Positions 1-5,917 of a DNA stretch of 6,919 nucleotides are shown piece by piece. The DNA comes from JBLNCE01 sp050260415 (GTDB lineage: Bacteria > Bacillota > UBA4882 > JAAYXC01), in NCBI GenBank assembly GCA_050260415.1, contig JBLNCE010000040.1, positions 1 through 6,919 of the forward strand, read 5' to 3'. Both the position numbers and the translations under genes were made by a program. The notes beneath the pieces were generated by a model. The model was not told the DNA's origin. It saw nothing but the letters and a program-made list of their open reading frames with translations, and made no database searches. Position 1 is the first letter of the stretch; every line of letters starts with the position of its first letter.

Positions 1-914
1 CGCGGGCTTACGGGATCATGAAAGAAGCGGCCGAGTTCTTCCTCGATTTTCTGATCGAGGACGGCCGGGGCCGCCTGGTGACGTGCCCCTCGGTCTCGCC
101 CGAGAACACCTACATCCTGCCGGACGGCGAGCGGGGGTGCCTCTGCGCGGGACCGTCCATGGACAGCCAGATCATCCACTCCCTCTTCGCCCGCTGCCGG
201 CAGGCCGCGGGGATCCTGGGAATCGACTCCGATTTCTGCCAACGGCTGGCCGCGGCGCAAGAGAGAATTCCCCGTCCGGAGATCGGCAGGCACGGCCAGA
301 TCATGGAGTGGGCCGAGGACTACGAGGAAGCGGAACCGGGCCACCGGCACATCTCCCAGCTTTTCGCCCTGCACCCGGGGAATCTCATCACCGCGCGCGG
401 CACCCCGGAACTGGCCGCGGCGGCAAGGAGAACCCTGGAACGCAGGCTGGCGCACGGCGGCGGGCACACCGGCTGGAGCCGGGCCTGGATCGTCAATCTC
501 TGGGCGCGCTTGGAGGATGGGGAACAGGCCCACCGAAACCTGCTGGAGTTGCTGCGCCGTTCCACGCTGCCCAACCTCTTCGACGATCATCCGCCCTTTC
601 AGATCGATGGCAACTTCGGCGCCGCCGCCGGCATCCTGGAGATGCTGCTGCAGAGCCACGCCGGCGAGATCTGCCTCTTGCCCGCCCTGCCAAGGGCCTG
701 GCCGTGCGGCCGGCTCACGGGCGCCAGGGCTCGCGGCGGGCTCGAGGTGGATATCGAATGGCGCGAAGGCAGGCTTGCGCGGGCGGTATTGCGTTCCCTC
801 CGCGGCGGGACGCACATCGTCAGGTACGGCGAGGCAACGGCGGAGATCAAGCTGAAGGCGGGAGGGGAGATCGTGTTGGATGAGCTACTATGCCGGCATG
901 AGAATCTGGAATGA
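1..914 (+). CDS. GH95 family alpha-L-fucosidase, C-terminal part (5' end outside window)
   Basis: The reading frame is already open at base 3 and runs to a TGA at 912-914. The ATG at 18 is internal, because the codons before it continue the family pattern. Family GH95 enzymes are inverting 1,2-alpha-L-fucosidases (some act on other alpha-L-sugars) with an (alpha/alpha)6 barrel of about 700-800 residues, so this is roughly the C-terminal 40%. Numbering from the internal Met: the acid motif TCPSVSPEN is at 22-30, with Glu29 matching the general acid of the family; GHRHISQLFALHPG is at about 108-121; GHTGWSRAW is at about 149-157; FQIDGNFG is at 194-201, with Asp197 matching the residue that helps activate water. 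The end has the usual LLPALPRAW and ARGG elements followed by a short beta domain, so the C terminus looks complete. The N-terminal barrel and any signal peptide lie outside the window. A DUF4359-like gene follows on the same strand after about 150 bp. The assignment is firm; the exact substrate is not. Confidence 0.93.
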   Translation, partial: RAYGIMKEAAEFFLDFLIEDGRGRLVTCPSVSPENTYILPDGERGCLCAGPSMDSQIIHSLFARCRQAAGILGIDSDFCQRLAAAQERIPRPEIGRHGQIMEWAEDYEEAEPGHRHISQLFALHPGNLITARGTPELAAAARRTLERRLAHGGGHTGWSRAWIVNLWARLEDGEQAHRNLLELLRRSTLPNLFDDHPPFQIDGNFGAAAGILEMLLQSHAGEICLLPALPRAWPCGRLTGARARGGLEVDIEWREGRLARAVLRSLRGGTHIVRYGEATAEIKLKAGGEIVLDELLCRHENLE

Positions 915-1067
915 GCAAATCCCGCGTGATTCCCGGTTCCTCCCAAAACCCGGCCACCAGATATTGAACTGCCCGGCGTTTTTCCGGACGTTACCAGTCT
1001 GGATTCCAGGCGCGTCCGTTGAGATCGATCTGGGTACGTTTTTGACGCAAGGATGGTGGCCTTAGGG

Positions 1068-1346
1068 ATGAAAAAGATACGGGCCTTCCTGATCTTTCTC
1101 GCTCTGGGGGCTTGCCTGGTCTTCACCAACCCGGACAAGGCCGGTTTCGTATCCTGGACCGAAAAGCGCCTGGCCGGCCAGTCCGGGAACGTTATGGCCG
1201 AGGCCGGCGCGGCTCTGGCCGCCCCGGCAATCGGCGCGGCGACGACGGTGCGGGACTACAAGGTATGCTCCATCTTCGAGACGGACGTGTTTGGGAAAAA
1301 GCAGGTTGCCATCGGCATTCTGGGCGGGTTCATCAGAATTCGGTAG
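1068..1346 (+). CDS. small membrane-anchored DUF4359-like protein
   Basis: This encodes 92 residues. I chose the ATG at 1068 over an in-frame ATG at 1053 because it begins directly with a basic MKKIR and a hydrophobic stretch, and because AAGGATGG (1049-1056) lies 11 bases upstream, whereas the 1053 start would overlap that site. Residues 6-19 form one membrane segment or signal peptide. LGAC at 13-16 is an imperfect lipobox, so a lipoprotein is possible. After it comes TNPDKAGFVSW (about 20-30), then an Ala/Gly-rich middle, then YKVCSIFETDVFGKKQ and IGILGGFIRI at the end. The pattern (membrane segment, then TNP-x-x-x-aromatic, then a short beta-rich C terminus ending in a Phe-Ile strand) is what I recall for DUF4359, a family of unknown function; the match was made by eye. 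The protein is probably anchored with its small domain outside the cytoplasm. The gap to the fucosidase (153 bp) is long for strict co-transcription. I can assign no function. Confidence 0.7.
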   Translation: MKKIRAFLIFLALGACLVFTNPDKAGFVSWTEKRLAGQSGNVMAEAGAALAAPAIGAATTVRDYKVCSIFETDVFGKKQVAIGILGGFIRIR

Positions 1347-1548
1347 GAGCGCCGGAGGTCGGCACGATGTTGGGCGCGGAGAGGATCTCTTTCCGCTCCG
1401 TGGCGCCGCAAGCTTTGCAGATCAGCCCCTCCGGGCCGGCGTCCATCTTCCGAAAGGCCTCGGTCTACGCACCGCCGGAGTAACAATCCGTGACACCCCG
1501 GGAGGGCATCTGCAGACCCTCCCGCTTGCGCTTGCAGGAGTAGCAGAG
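1334..1548 (-). pseudogene. possible remnant of a zinc-ribbon protein (tentative)
   Basis: On the minus strand one frame reads LCYSCKRKR, continues for about 20 codons, meets a TAG, and continues in the same frame through EGLICKACGATERKE to a TGA whose complement lies at 1334-1336. The two CxxC pairs (CYSC and CKAC), each followed by basic or polar residues, resemble the knuckles of a zinc ribbon about 40 residues apart. A stop also sits two codons before the first knuckle and there is no start codon, so this cannot be an intact gene. The tail overlaps the last bases of the DUF4359-like gene on the other strand. The frame could be chance in GC-rich DNA. The in-phase preservation of both knuckles is the only support. 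Confidence 0.22.
1499..1524. repeat. 8-bp perfect GC-rich inverted repeat with 10-nt loop
   Basis: CGGGAGGG (1499-1506) pairs exactly with CCCTCCCG (1517-1524) around a 10-base loop. It would form a very stable hairpin in RNA of either strand. It lies about 150 bp after the DUF4359-like stop and just before the base composition turns AT-rich. No T-run follows on either strand, so it does not qualify as a standard intrinsic terminator. It could still stall transcription between the two blocks of genes. Confidence 0.45.
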
Positions 1549-1715
1549 GGATTAATGCTTCCTTCTTATTCAACAATAATCATGTTGGATGGAAGTGGAA
1601 ATCGGGAAGGGGGAGATTTGTGGGAGCATTACGGGCATAATACGGTCATACCATGAACTCCTTAGAAAGAATACTGGTAAAGTATGGATTTATCGCCATC
1701 ATACGGGGTGATTCG

Positions 1716-2168
1716 TTGAAAGATCGGGTCATACAGGGATTTATCGCAGGAATTGTTGGGTGGTTGCCAACATTTATCTTTTCAATGACAGTGTATACCG
1801 GATTCCATCTGACAAGGATCCGTTTTATGGATTTTGGAGGAGTATTGGCATTTAGCCACAGACCTCACGGATTTGTCGAGGCGTTGTTTTCAGAATCTAT
1901 TGTTCTTTTCCATATGGCTGGCTTAGGCATACTTTATGCTATGGTAATGAATGTTATTGCCAACCCTCATCCGCTTCTAAAAGGCGGGATCTTCGGTGGC
2001 CTTAGCTGGTTTATAATTTATACTGTTGTTAATGTCTTTAGGGTGAAGGGTATTTATGGAGTCACTGATTTTGAAACCGCAGTTCTTAATCTCATCGGTT
2101 CTATAATTTGGGGAATTACACTGGGCGGAGCTTTCTCGTTCCTAACTCAAAAACATGGGGAAGAATAG
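1716..2168 (+). CDS. small four-helix membrane protein, paralog 1
   Basis: The protein has 150 residues from a TTG start. I prefer the TTG at 1716 because GGGGTGAT (1705-1712), a near-perfect Shine-Dalgarno match, sits at ideal spacing, and because the resulting start (M-K-D-R-V-I-Q-G) lines up with the paralog. The first in-frame ATG, at 1653, would add 21 residues and has no ribosome site. Four hydrophobic segments are visible, at about residues 6-29, 55-80, 88-105 and 120-142. The sequence is Gly-rich in the helices (GFIAGIVGWLP), with a loop RPHGFVEALF and the signature WFIIYTVVNVFRVKGI before helix 4. It is about 47% identical by eye to the next gene, which starts 24 bp after its stop. 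I recall similar unnamed proteins from Bacillota, and YqhR-like membrane proteins have a comparable layout, but I cannot assign a family. There are no catalytic motifs. The gene is clearly AT-richer than its neighbours. Confidence 0.82.
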   Translation: MKDRVIQGFIAGIVGWLPTFIFSMTVYTGFHLTRIRFMDFGGVLAFSHRPHGFVEALFSESIVLFHMAGLGILYAMVMNVIANPHPLLKGGIFGGLSWFIIYTVVNVFRVKGIYGVTDFETAVLNLIGSIIWGITLGGAFSFLTQKHGEE

Positions 2169-2192
2169 TATTGAGGGAAGAGAAAAAAGAAA

Positions 2193-2669
2193 ATGAATAA
2201 GAAAGAAACAAATTTCATTCAAGATCGATATACACAAGGGCTGATAGCCGGCACGATAGGATGGGTACCCGAGATAATCTTCACCTGGATAATGTTTGGA
2301 TTACATCTTGGCAAGTTCCGTTATTCGGATATTGCGGGAGTATTGGCATGGGGCTTTAGACCCAAAGGATTATTAGAAGAGTTGTTCGCCGAATTTATCA
2401 TGTTCGCTTTGTTGTCAACGTTGGGCGGTATCTTTGCGATGCTGGTTAAGGTCATTTCGAGCCGGAATCTCCGCATCAAAGGCGCCATCTACGGCGGTGC
2501 GGCGTGGTTCGTTATCTATACAGTTATTAATTTATTTAAGGTAAAAGGTATCTTCGGGAAGGTTGATTTTAGCACCGCCGTTTTCAATATGGCGGGTGCC
2601 ATAATCTGGGGAGTAGTGATGGCCTGGGCGCTCTTGTTGCTTAATAAAAAGTATGGCGTCGAGAATTGA
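2193..2669 (+). CDS. small four-helix membrane protein, paralog 2
   Basis: The protein has 158 residues, in tandem with paralog 1 at 24 bp spacing and surely in the same transcript. It shares the whole layout: QDRYTQGLIAGTIGWVP leading into helix 1 (about 17-36), RPKGLLEELF in the loop, helix 2 (about 63-88), AWFVIYTVINLFKVKGI around helix 3 (about 98-117), DFSTAVFN, then helix 4 (about 131-151). The C terminus is short and charged (LNKKYGVEN). Identical positions cluster in Gly, Trp and aromatic residues of the helices and in RP-x-G, E-x-LF and VKGI, as expected if structure or helix packing is conserved. GAGGGA at 2173-2178 is the only ribosome-site candidate and lies somewhat far (14 bases) from the ATG, followed by an A-rich run. 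The two proteins may form a heteromeric membrane assembly; that is inference. No known function. Confidence 0.85.
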   Translation: MNKKETNFIQDRYTQGLIAGTIGWVPEIIFTWIMFGLHLGKFRYSDIAGVLAWGFRPKGLLEELFAEFIMFALLSTLGGIFAMLVKVISSRNLRIKGAIYGGAAWFVIYTVINLFKVKGIFGKVDFSTAVFNMAGAIIWGVVMAWALLLLNKKYGVEN

Positions 2670-2685
2670 GGGCTCCACGTTGTGG

Positions 2686-2702
2686 GTGACCGGGTGGGTC
2701 AC
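2686..2702 (+). terminator. weak hairpin after the membrane-protein pair
   Basis: GTGACC (2686-2691) and GGTCAC (2697-2702) form a 6-bp stem with a 5-base loop, 17 bases after the stop of paralog 2. Position fits a transcription end, but there is no T-run, so this may be factor-dependent or incidental. Confidence 0.25.
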
Positions 2703-2748
2703 GAGCTTGTCCCAACCCCTGTCTGCACTGGATCGCGGCAGGAGCATA

Positions 2749-2976
2749 GAGGAAGCGAATATTAGGCCCTCGTGGTCATAAACCGCCTTCCGTCCCGCCG
2801 GCAGATCTCCTTGACCAGATTCCGCCCCATCACCGCCACGGTGGAGAGGCCGACGGTTGCGCCGGCCCATTGGCCGACCATCGTGGAAGCTCCCCAGCCC
2901 CGGCAGGGTCTTGGAGATGCCGCCGCCCAGGAGGCCATCCCGCCAGGACGAGGGATAGGCCTGGAGCCCCCGCCAG
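2749..2976. repeat. 228-bp direct repeat, copy A (frameshifted)
   Basis: This stretch matches 4317-4543 in the same orientation with four substitutions and one extra base (a C at 2882), about 98% identity. Similarity stops sharply at both ends: about a dozen bases beyond the TAA of the oxidoreductase reading on the left, and after CGCCAG on the right. Copy A is the degraded copy, because the extra base breaks the reading frame that is intact in copy B. The repeats bracket the GH18-like gene. Confidence 0.95.
2762..2976 (-). pseudogene. duplicated C-terminal fragment of the FAD oxidoreductase
   Basis: On the minus strand this codes for the last 71 residues of the oxidoreductase at 4330-5814, from WRGLQAY through VGQWAGATVGLSTVAVMG to a TAA. 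It lacks all the FAD-binding N terminus. An extra C at 2882 shifts the frame in the middle, just before the segment that begins MVGQWAG. One residue differs in the first half (Ala to Pro in QAYxSSWRDG). The gene part upstream of the junction at 2977 is unrelated to the oxidoreductase. It is a dead piece made by duplication. Confidence 0.9.
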
Positions 2977-3060
2977 GGTGGAGAGGACCTTTTTCAACCT
3001 CGCGGCGGCGCTTAACAACTCCCACGCAATCCCCCGAGGATGTATTCTATGTTCTGTCGT

Positions 3061-4056
3061 TCAATCCGGCGGCTCGGCGCACCACGACCGGATGTACTCC
3101 TCCCGCTCCCGCTCGGACGTGGTCCATTCCGCGTAGAGCGCGGCCCCGGCCTTGCGCCGCTCCGCCGCGGGCAGAGAAGCCAGGCCGATCTTCATGCCCC
3201 GCAAGGCGGTCGCGATCGACTCGACGGGGGGAAGATGGCTCGCCGTACACTCGTCGTAAGTGGGCACCCCGATTAGGAGGCCTTCCACGCCGTTGCGCAC
3301 CGACCACCGGGTGATCCAGGCGACGAGAAAGCCATAGAGCGAAGGCAGCCAAAGAGCCGAGTCGTAGGTCATGACCGCCACTTGATCCGAGGCTGCCGCC
3401 ACCCGGAGGTAATAATCCCGCCGCCAATACCCCGGGTATCTGGCGAAACGCCGCGCAAGCCACTCCACTCCGGGCAGCGGCTCCGGCCGGCAGGCCGCCA
3501 CCGCGAGGAGCTTGGCTCGTTCTGCCGTCAAGGCCCGGGTTTCCCCGAGCAGAGCCAGGAAGGAGGGATCGCCGCTGTAGATCGGCTCAATATCGTAGTG
3601 AATGCCGTCGAATCCCATATCCAGGAAGGTCTCGGCCGTTGCCACCAACGCCCGTCGTACCTCGGGGGAGTCCAGGTCGAGCGGCCCGCCGGCCCGCGCC
3701 TCGACCTGGCCCAGCCAGGCGTGGAGGCGGAGATTAGGGGCGTGCCGGCGCATCTGCATGAGGAGCCTGGACGCGTGGGCGATCCTCTCCGGCGCGACCG
3801 TGCCCGCGGCCGTCAGTGGTCCGGCGTGGAAGTAGCCGTCGGCGATTCGCATCTCCTCGAGCAGCGCCGCCAGGTCCCGGTACGACTCCTCCTCGTGCCA
3901 TTCGCCCACCCAGGCGTGGCGGAGCCAGATCGCGTTGCCGCCGGTCGAGCGTACATGGCCGGCGCCGGCCGCCAGCAGCCTGAAGCCGATCTCGCAGACG
4001 GCGAGGCAGGAGACGATGATCAGGGGTGCGATCGTTAAGACCTTCTTTGTCCGCAT
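3061..4056 (-). CDS. exported GH18-like TIM-barrel glycoside hydrolase homolog
   Basis: The protein has 331 residues. The start is the ATG at 4056: GAGGTG lies 4 bases upstream and MRTKK begins an export signal. The frame stays open for 86 codons further up, but these look non-coding. Residues 6-16 are hydrophobic and IVSC at 14-17 fits a lipobox, so it may be a lipoprotein; hydrophobicity continues to about 30, so a plain membrane anchor is also possible. The body reads as a TIM barrel: LRLHAWLGQVE (109-119), then GFDGIHYDIEP (148-158), which resembles the DxxDxDxE catalytic strand of family GH18 with Glu157 as the presumed acid, Asp155 kept, and His153 where the second Asp normally is. VAVMTYD (226-232) matches the GH18 Met-Tyr-Asp strand, GLLIGVPTYDE (259-269) is a later strand, and ALYAEWTT (306-313) resembles the last strand with Trp. 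Family GH18 cleaves chitin, peptidoglycan-like or N-glycan GlcNAc links; the substrate here is unknown. It follows the oxidoreductase on the same strand after 273 bp. Confidence 0.8.
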   Translation of the reverse strand: MRTKKVLTIAPLIIVSCLAVCEIGFRLLAAGAGHVRSTGGNAIWLRHAWVGEWHEEESYRDLAALLEEMRIADGYFHAGPLTAAGTVAPERIAHASRLLMQMRRHAPNLRLHAWLGQVEARAGGPLDLDSPEVRRALVATAETFLDMGFDGIHYDIEPIYSGDPSFLALLGETRALTAERAKLLAVAACRPEPLPGVEWLARRFARYPGYWRRDYYLRVAAASDQVAVMTYDSALWLPSLYGFLVAWITRWSVRNGVEGLLIGVPTYDECTASHLPPVESIATALRGMKIGLASLPAAERRKAGAALYAEWTTSEREREEYIRSWCAEPPD

Positions 4057-4316
4057 CTTGCACCTCGACCGATTCGACCTAGCTTTTCTCCAGATATCGC
4101 CCTTGTCCTCTACCTGCCGTATCGGAAGGCAAATGGACTGAAACATTCGGGGCCTTTGGCGTTGCCGCCAAACAATGTGCCCCTGGTAATAATACTGGCG
4201 GGAGCCTTGTTCCGCGGTGGACTGTCTCGAGGCCGCGGGCTGCCAAAATCTGCGATACAAAGCGCTGAAGAGAGGCTCAAGGAATAGGATGGCGGCCAAG
4301 GGCACACCGCCCACGG
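4057..4316. other. intergenic stretch between oxidoreductase and GH18-like gene
   Basis: These 260 bases hold no gene I can support. The minus strand stays open in the GH18-like frame, starting with residues such as LAAILFLEPLFSALYRRFWQ (about 4245-4310). That looks hydrophobic and could be the tail of a lost membrane protein, but has no start with a ribosome site. Only the GAGGTG ribosome-binding site just above 4056 is clear; I see no convincing -35/-10 pair. Confidence 0.4.
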
Positions 4317-4543
4317 GAGGGAGCGAATGTTAGGCCCTCGTGGTCATAAACCGCCTTCCGTCCCGCCGGCAGATCTCCTTGACCAGATTCCGCCCCATCA
4401 CCGCCACGGTGGAGAGGCCGACGGTTGCGCCGGCCCATTGGCCGACCATGTGGAAGCTCCCCAGCCCCGGCAGGGTCTTGGAGATGCCGCCGCCCAGGAG
4501 ACCATCCCGCCAGGACGAGGCATAGGCCTGGAGCCCCCGCCAG
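4317..4543. repeat. 227-bp direct repeat, copy B (intact, inside oxidoreductase gene)
   Basis: This is the intact partner of 2749-2976. It covers the last 71 codons of the FAD oxidoreductase plus 13 bases beyond its stop. The two copies are in direct orientation with 1568 bp between equivalent points, so homologous recombination between them would delete the GH18-like gene and leave one copy. Confidence 0.95.
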
Positions 4544-5814
4544 TTGCCGGTGAAACGCTCGGTGGTCAGGGGCGTGGCGACGTCGATCACCTCGACCTGT
4601 TCTCTTATCCCAGGGAAGCGCCGATCGAGCGCGTCGATGACCGCCGCGGCAACGCGCGCCTTCTCCGCGTCATACTCGGCCCGGCTCTTGTTCATGAGGC
4701 CGCGCCAGTAATCGTAGGTCGTCTCCAGCATCACCTTGAGGGCGGTCTTGCCGGCGGGAGCGAAACCGGGTTCGAAGGCGTAGATCTCGAGATCCAGCCG
4801 ATCCCGCGCCTCGCCGGCGACGACCACCGGCTCGTCCAGGAGGAGGACCATGGCATGCGGCTCGCGGGAGAGATCGCGGTTCAGGCCCAGGCCGACCTGG
4901 AGGCTCATGGGGGAACGTTCCGGGGGCTTGGCGTAGTATTTCCGGATCTTGTCATTGAGGTATCTGCCCTCCAGCATCTCGAAGATGGTGGCGTGACCGT
5001 CGGCGGCCGAGATTACCAGTCCGGCGCGGTGCTCGGATCCATCGGCCAGCCGGACGCCGACGGCTCGGCCGTTTTCAACCAGGATCCGCTCGACCTTGGC
5101 CCGGTAGCGGATCTCGCCGCCCAATTCCTTGTAGCGGCGTTCGAGGGCCCGGGCCAGGGCCAAGGAACCGCCCTCGACCCAGCCTAGATCGCCCCGCTGC
5201 ATGCCGGCCAGGAAGGCCAGACTGATCGCGACGGGCGCCTCCTGCAGATCGTACTGCACGCAGGGAAAAGCCCGGCGGAGAAACGGGTCCCGGAAACGGG
5301 CGCCGAAGTCCTTCAGCGTGAGCCTCATCCACTTCATCATGGCCGGGACGTTCGGCAGCAGCCGGAACATGTCCCCGGGGCCGGCCATGAGCATGCCCAT
5401 TAGATCGAAGCGGGTGAAGCGGCGCGCGGCGCGGATATAGTCCTCGATCGGCCCGGCGTCGGCGGGGGAGAGTTTCTTGAGGTGCCGCTCCAGCCGATCG
5501 AGATCGGTATAGAACGTCAGGGCGCGGCCGTGGGAGTCCTCGATGCGGGTAAACTCCGCGTGACTCATGGTCTTCCAGCCGGGGGCGGCGCCGAGTTCCT
5601 CCCAGACCCGGTAGAGCCTTGAGGCGGGAGCGGTGCCGGCCAGGTTGTGCAGGCTGCCGTCGAAGACGTAACCCTGGCGCGTCCAGGAGGTGCACATCCC
5701 GCCGGGCAGGTTGTGCATCTCGAAGATCTCAGTCTGATAACCGTTCATCCGGGCATAGCAGCCGGTGGACAGGCCGGCCAGACCCGCGCCGATGATGGCG
5801 ATGGAATTGGGCAT
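4330..5814 (-). CDS. FAD-dependent oxidoreductase, phytoene desaturase (CrtI)-like superfamily
   Basis: The protein has 494 residues, a normal length for the family. The start is the ATG at 5814 with GAGGAGG (5822-5828) upstream; an in-frame GTG at 5850 would add 12 polar residues before the FAD motif. Residues 5-32 are the dinucleotide fold: IAIIGAGLAGLSTG with the GxGxxG at 9-14 and Glu32 at the end of strand 2 for the adenosine ribose. LPGGMCTSW (36-44) and GYVFDGSLHNLAG follow, as in CrtI/CrtN-type desaturases and retinol-saturase-like enzymes. The middle carries VRLADGSEHRAGLVISAADGH, a typical second FAD strand. The C terminus has TPLTTERFTGNWRGLQAY and LPGLGSFHMVGQWAGATVG, the conserved FAD-contacting end. 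The family removes or adds hydrogens on isoprenoid or other hydrophobic substrates. No carotenoid gene (crtB, crtE) is nearby, so carotenoid synthesis is not implied. No signal peptide is seen; it is probably cytosolic or membrane-associated. The last 71 codons are duplicated at 2749-2976. Confidence 0.9.
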   Translation of the reverse strand: MPNSIAIIGAGLAGLSTGCYARMNGYQTEIFEMHNLPGGMCTSWTRQGYVFDGSLHNLAGTAPASRLYRVWEELGAAPGWKTMSHAEFTRIEDSHGRALTFYTDLDRLERHLKKLSPADAGPIEDYIRAARRFTRFDLMGMLMAGPGDMFRLLPNVPAMMKWMRLTLKDFGARFRDPFLRRAFPCVQYDLQEAPVAISLAFLAGMQRGDLGWVEGGSLALARALERRYKELGGEIRYRAKVERILVENGRAVGVRLADGSEHRAGLVISAADGHATIFEMLEGRYLNDKIRKYYAKPPERSPMSLQVGLGLNRDLSREPHAMVLLLDEPVVVAGEARDRLDLEIYAFEPGFAPAGKTALKVMLETTYDYWRGLMNKSRAEYDAEKARVAAAVIDALDRRFPGIREQVEVIDVATPLTTERFTGNWRGLQAYASSWRDGLLGGGISKTLPGLGSFHMVGQWAGATVGLSTVAVMGRNLVKEICRRDGRRFMTTRA

Positions 5815-5821
5815 GGGGCGA

Positions 5822-5828
5822 ACCTCCT
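5822..5828 (-). promoter_or_regulatory. ribosome binding site deciding the oxidoreductase start
   Basis: GAGGAGG on the minus strand lies 7 bases before the ATG at 5814, including the near-consensus AGGAGG core. It favours that start over the upstream GTG at 5850. Confidence 0.8.
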
Positions 5829-5917
5829 CGTTTTCGTTACTGTTATTCACGCCTCGTCTCCAAGGCGGCGCAGCGGAACTCCATCACCGGCGCGAAGCAG
5901 GGGACGGCCCCCTGTCA

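Noticed and set aside
880..1065. Plus-strand open frame overlapping the fucosidase end
   Set aside because: No recognisable domain and no convincing ribosome site; it covers the fucosidase tail and the gap.
599..1138. Long minus-strand open frame across the end of the fucosidase
   Set aside because: It is antisense to conserved GH95 residues and to the DUF4359-like gene, with no family pattern or ribosome site.
1112..1483. Plus-strand open frame overlapping the DUF4359-like gene
   Set aside because: Low-complexity Gly/Arg/Ser reading typical of an off-frame shadow in GC-rich DNA.
1618..1643. TTGTGG with CATAAT/TAATAC as a promoter for the membrane pair
   Set aside because: The spacers are only 12 and 14 bases, too short for a standard sigma-70-type promoter, though CATAAT alone is a fair -10.
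2532..2870. Minus-strand open frame behind the membrane pair
   Set aside because: It runs antisense through paralog 2 and into the repeat fragment in a frame other than the oxidoreductase one; no domain seen.
4057..4314. N-terminal extension of the GH18-like gene to an ATG at 4314
   Set aside because: The ATG at 4056 has a good ribosome site and opens an export signal; an internal signal after 86 residues would be unusual.
4327..5187. Long plus-strand open frame opposite the oxidoreductase
   Set aside because: It is the complement of a well-conserved FAD enzyme; rich in Gly, Asp and Leu with no family match.
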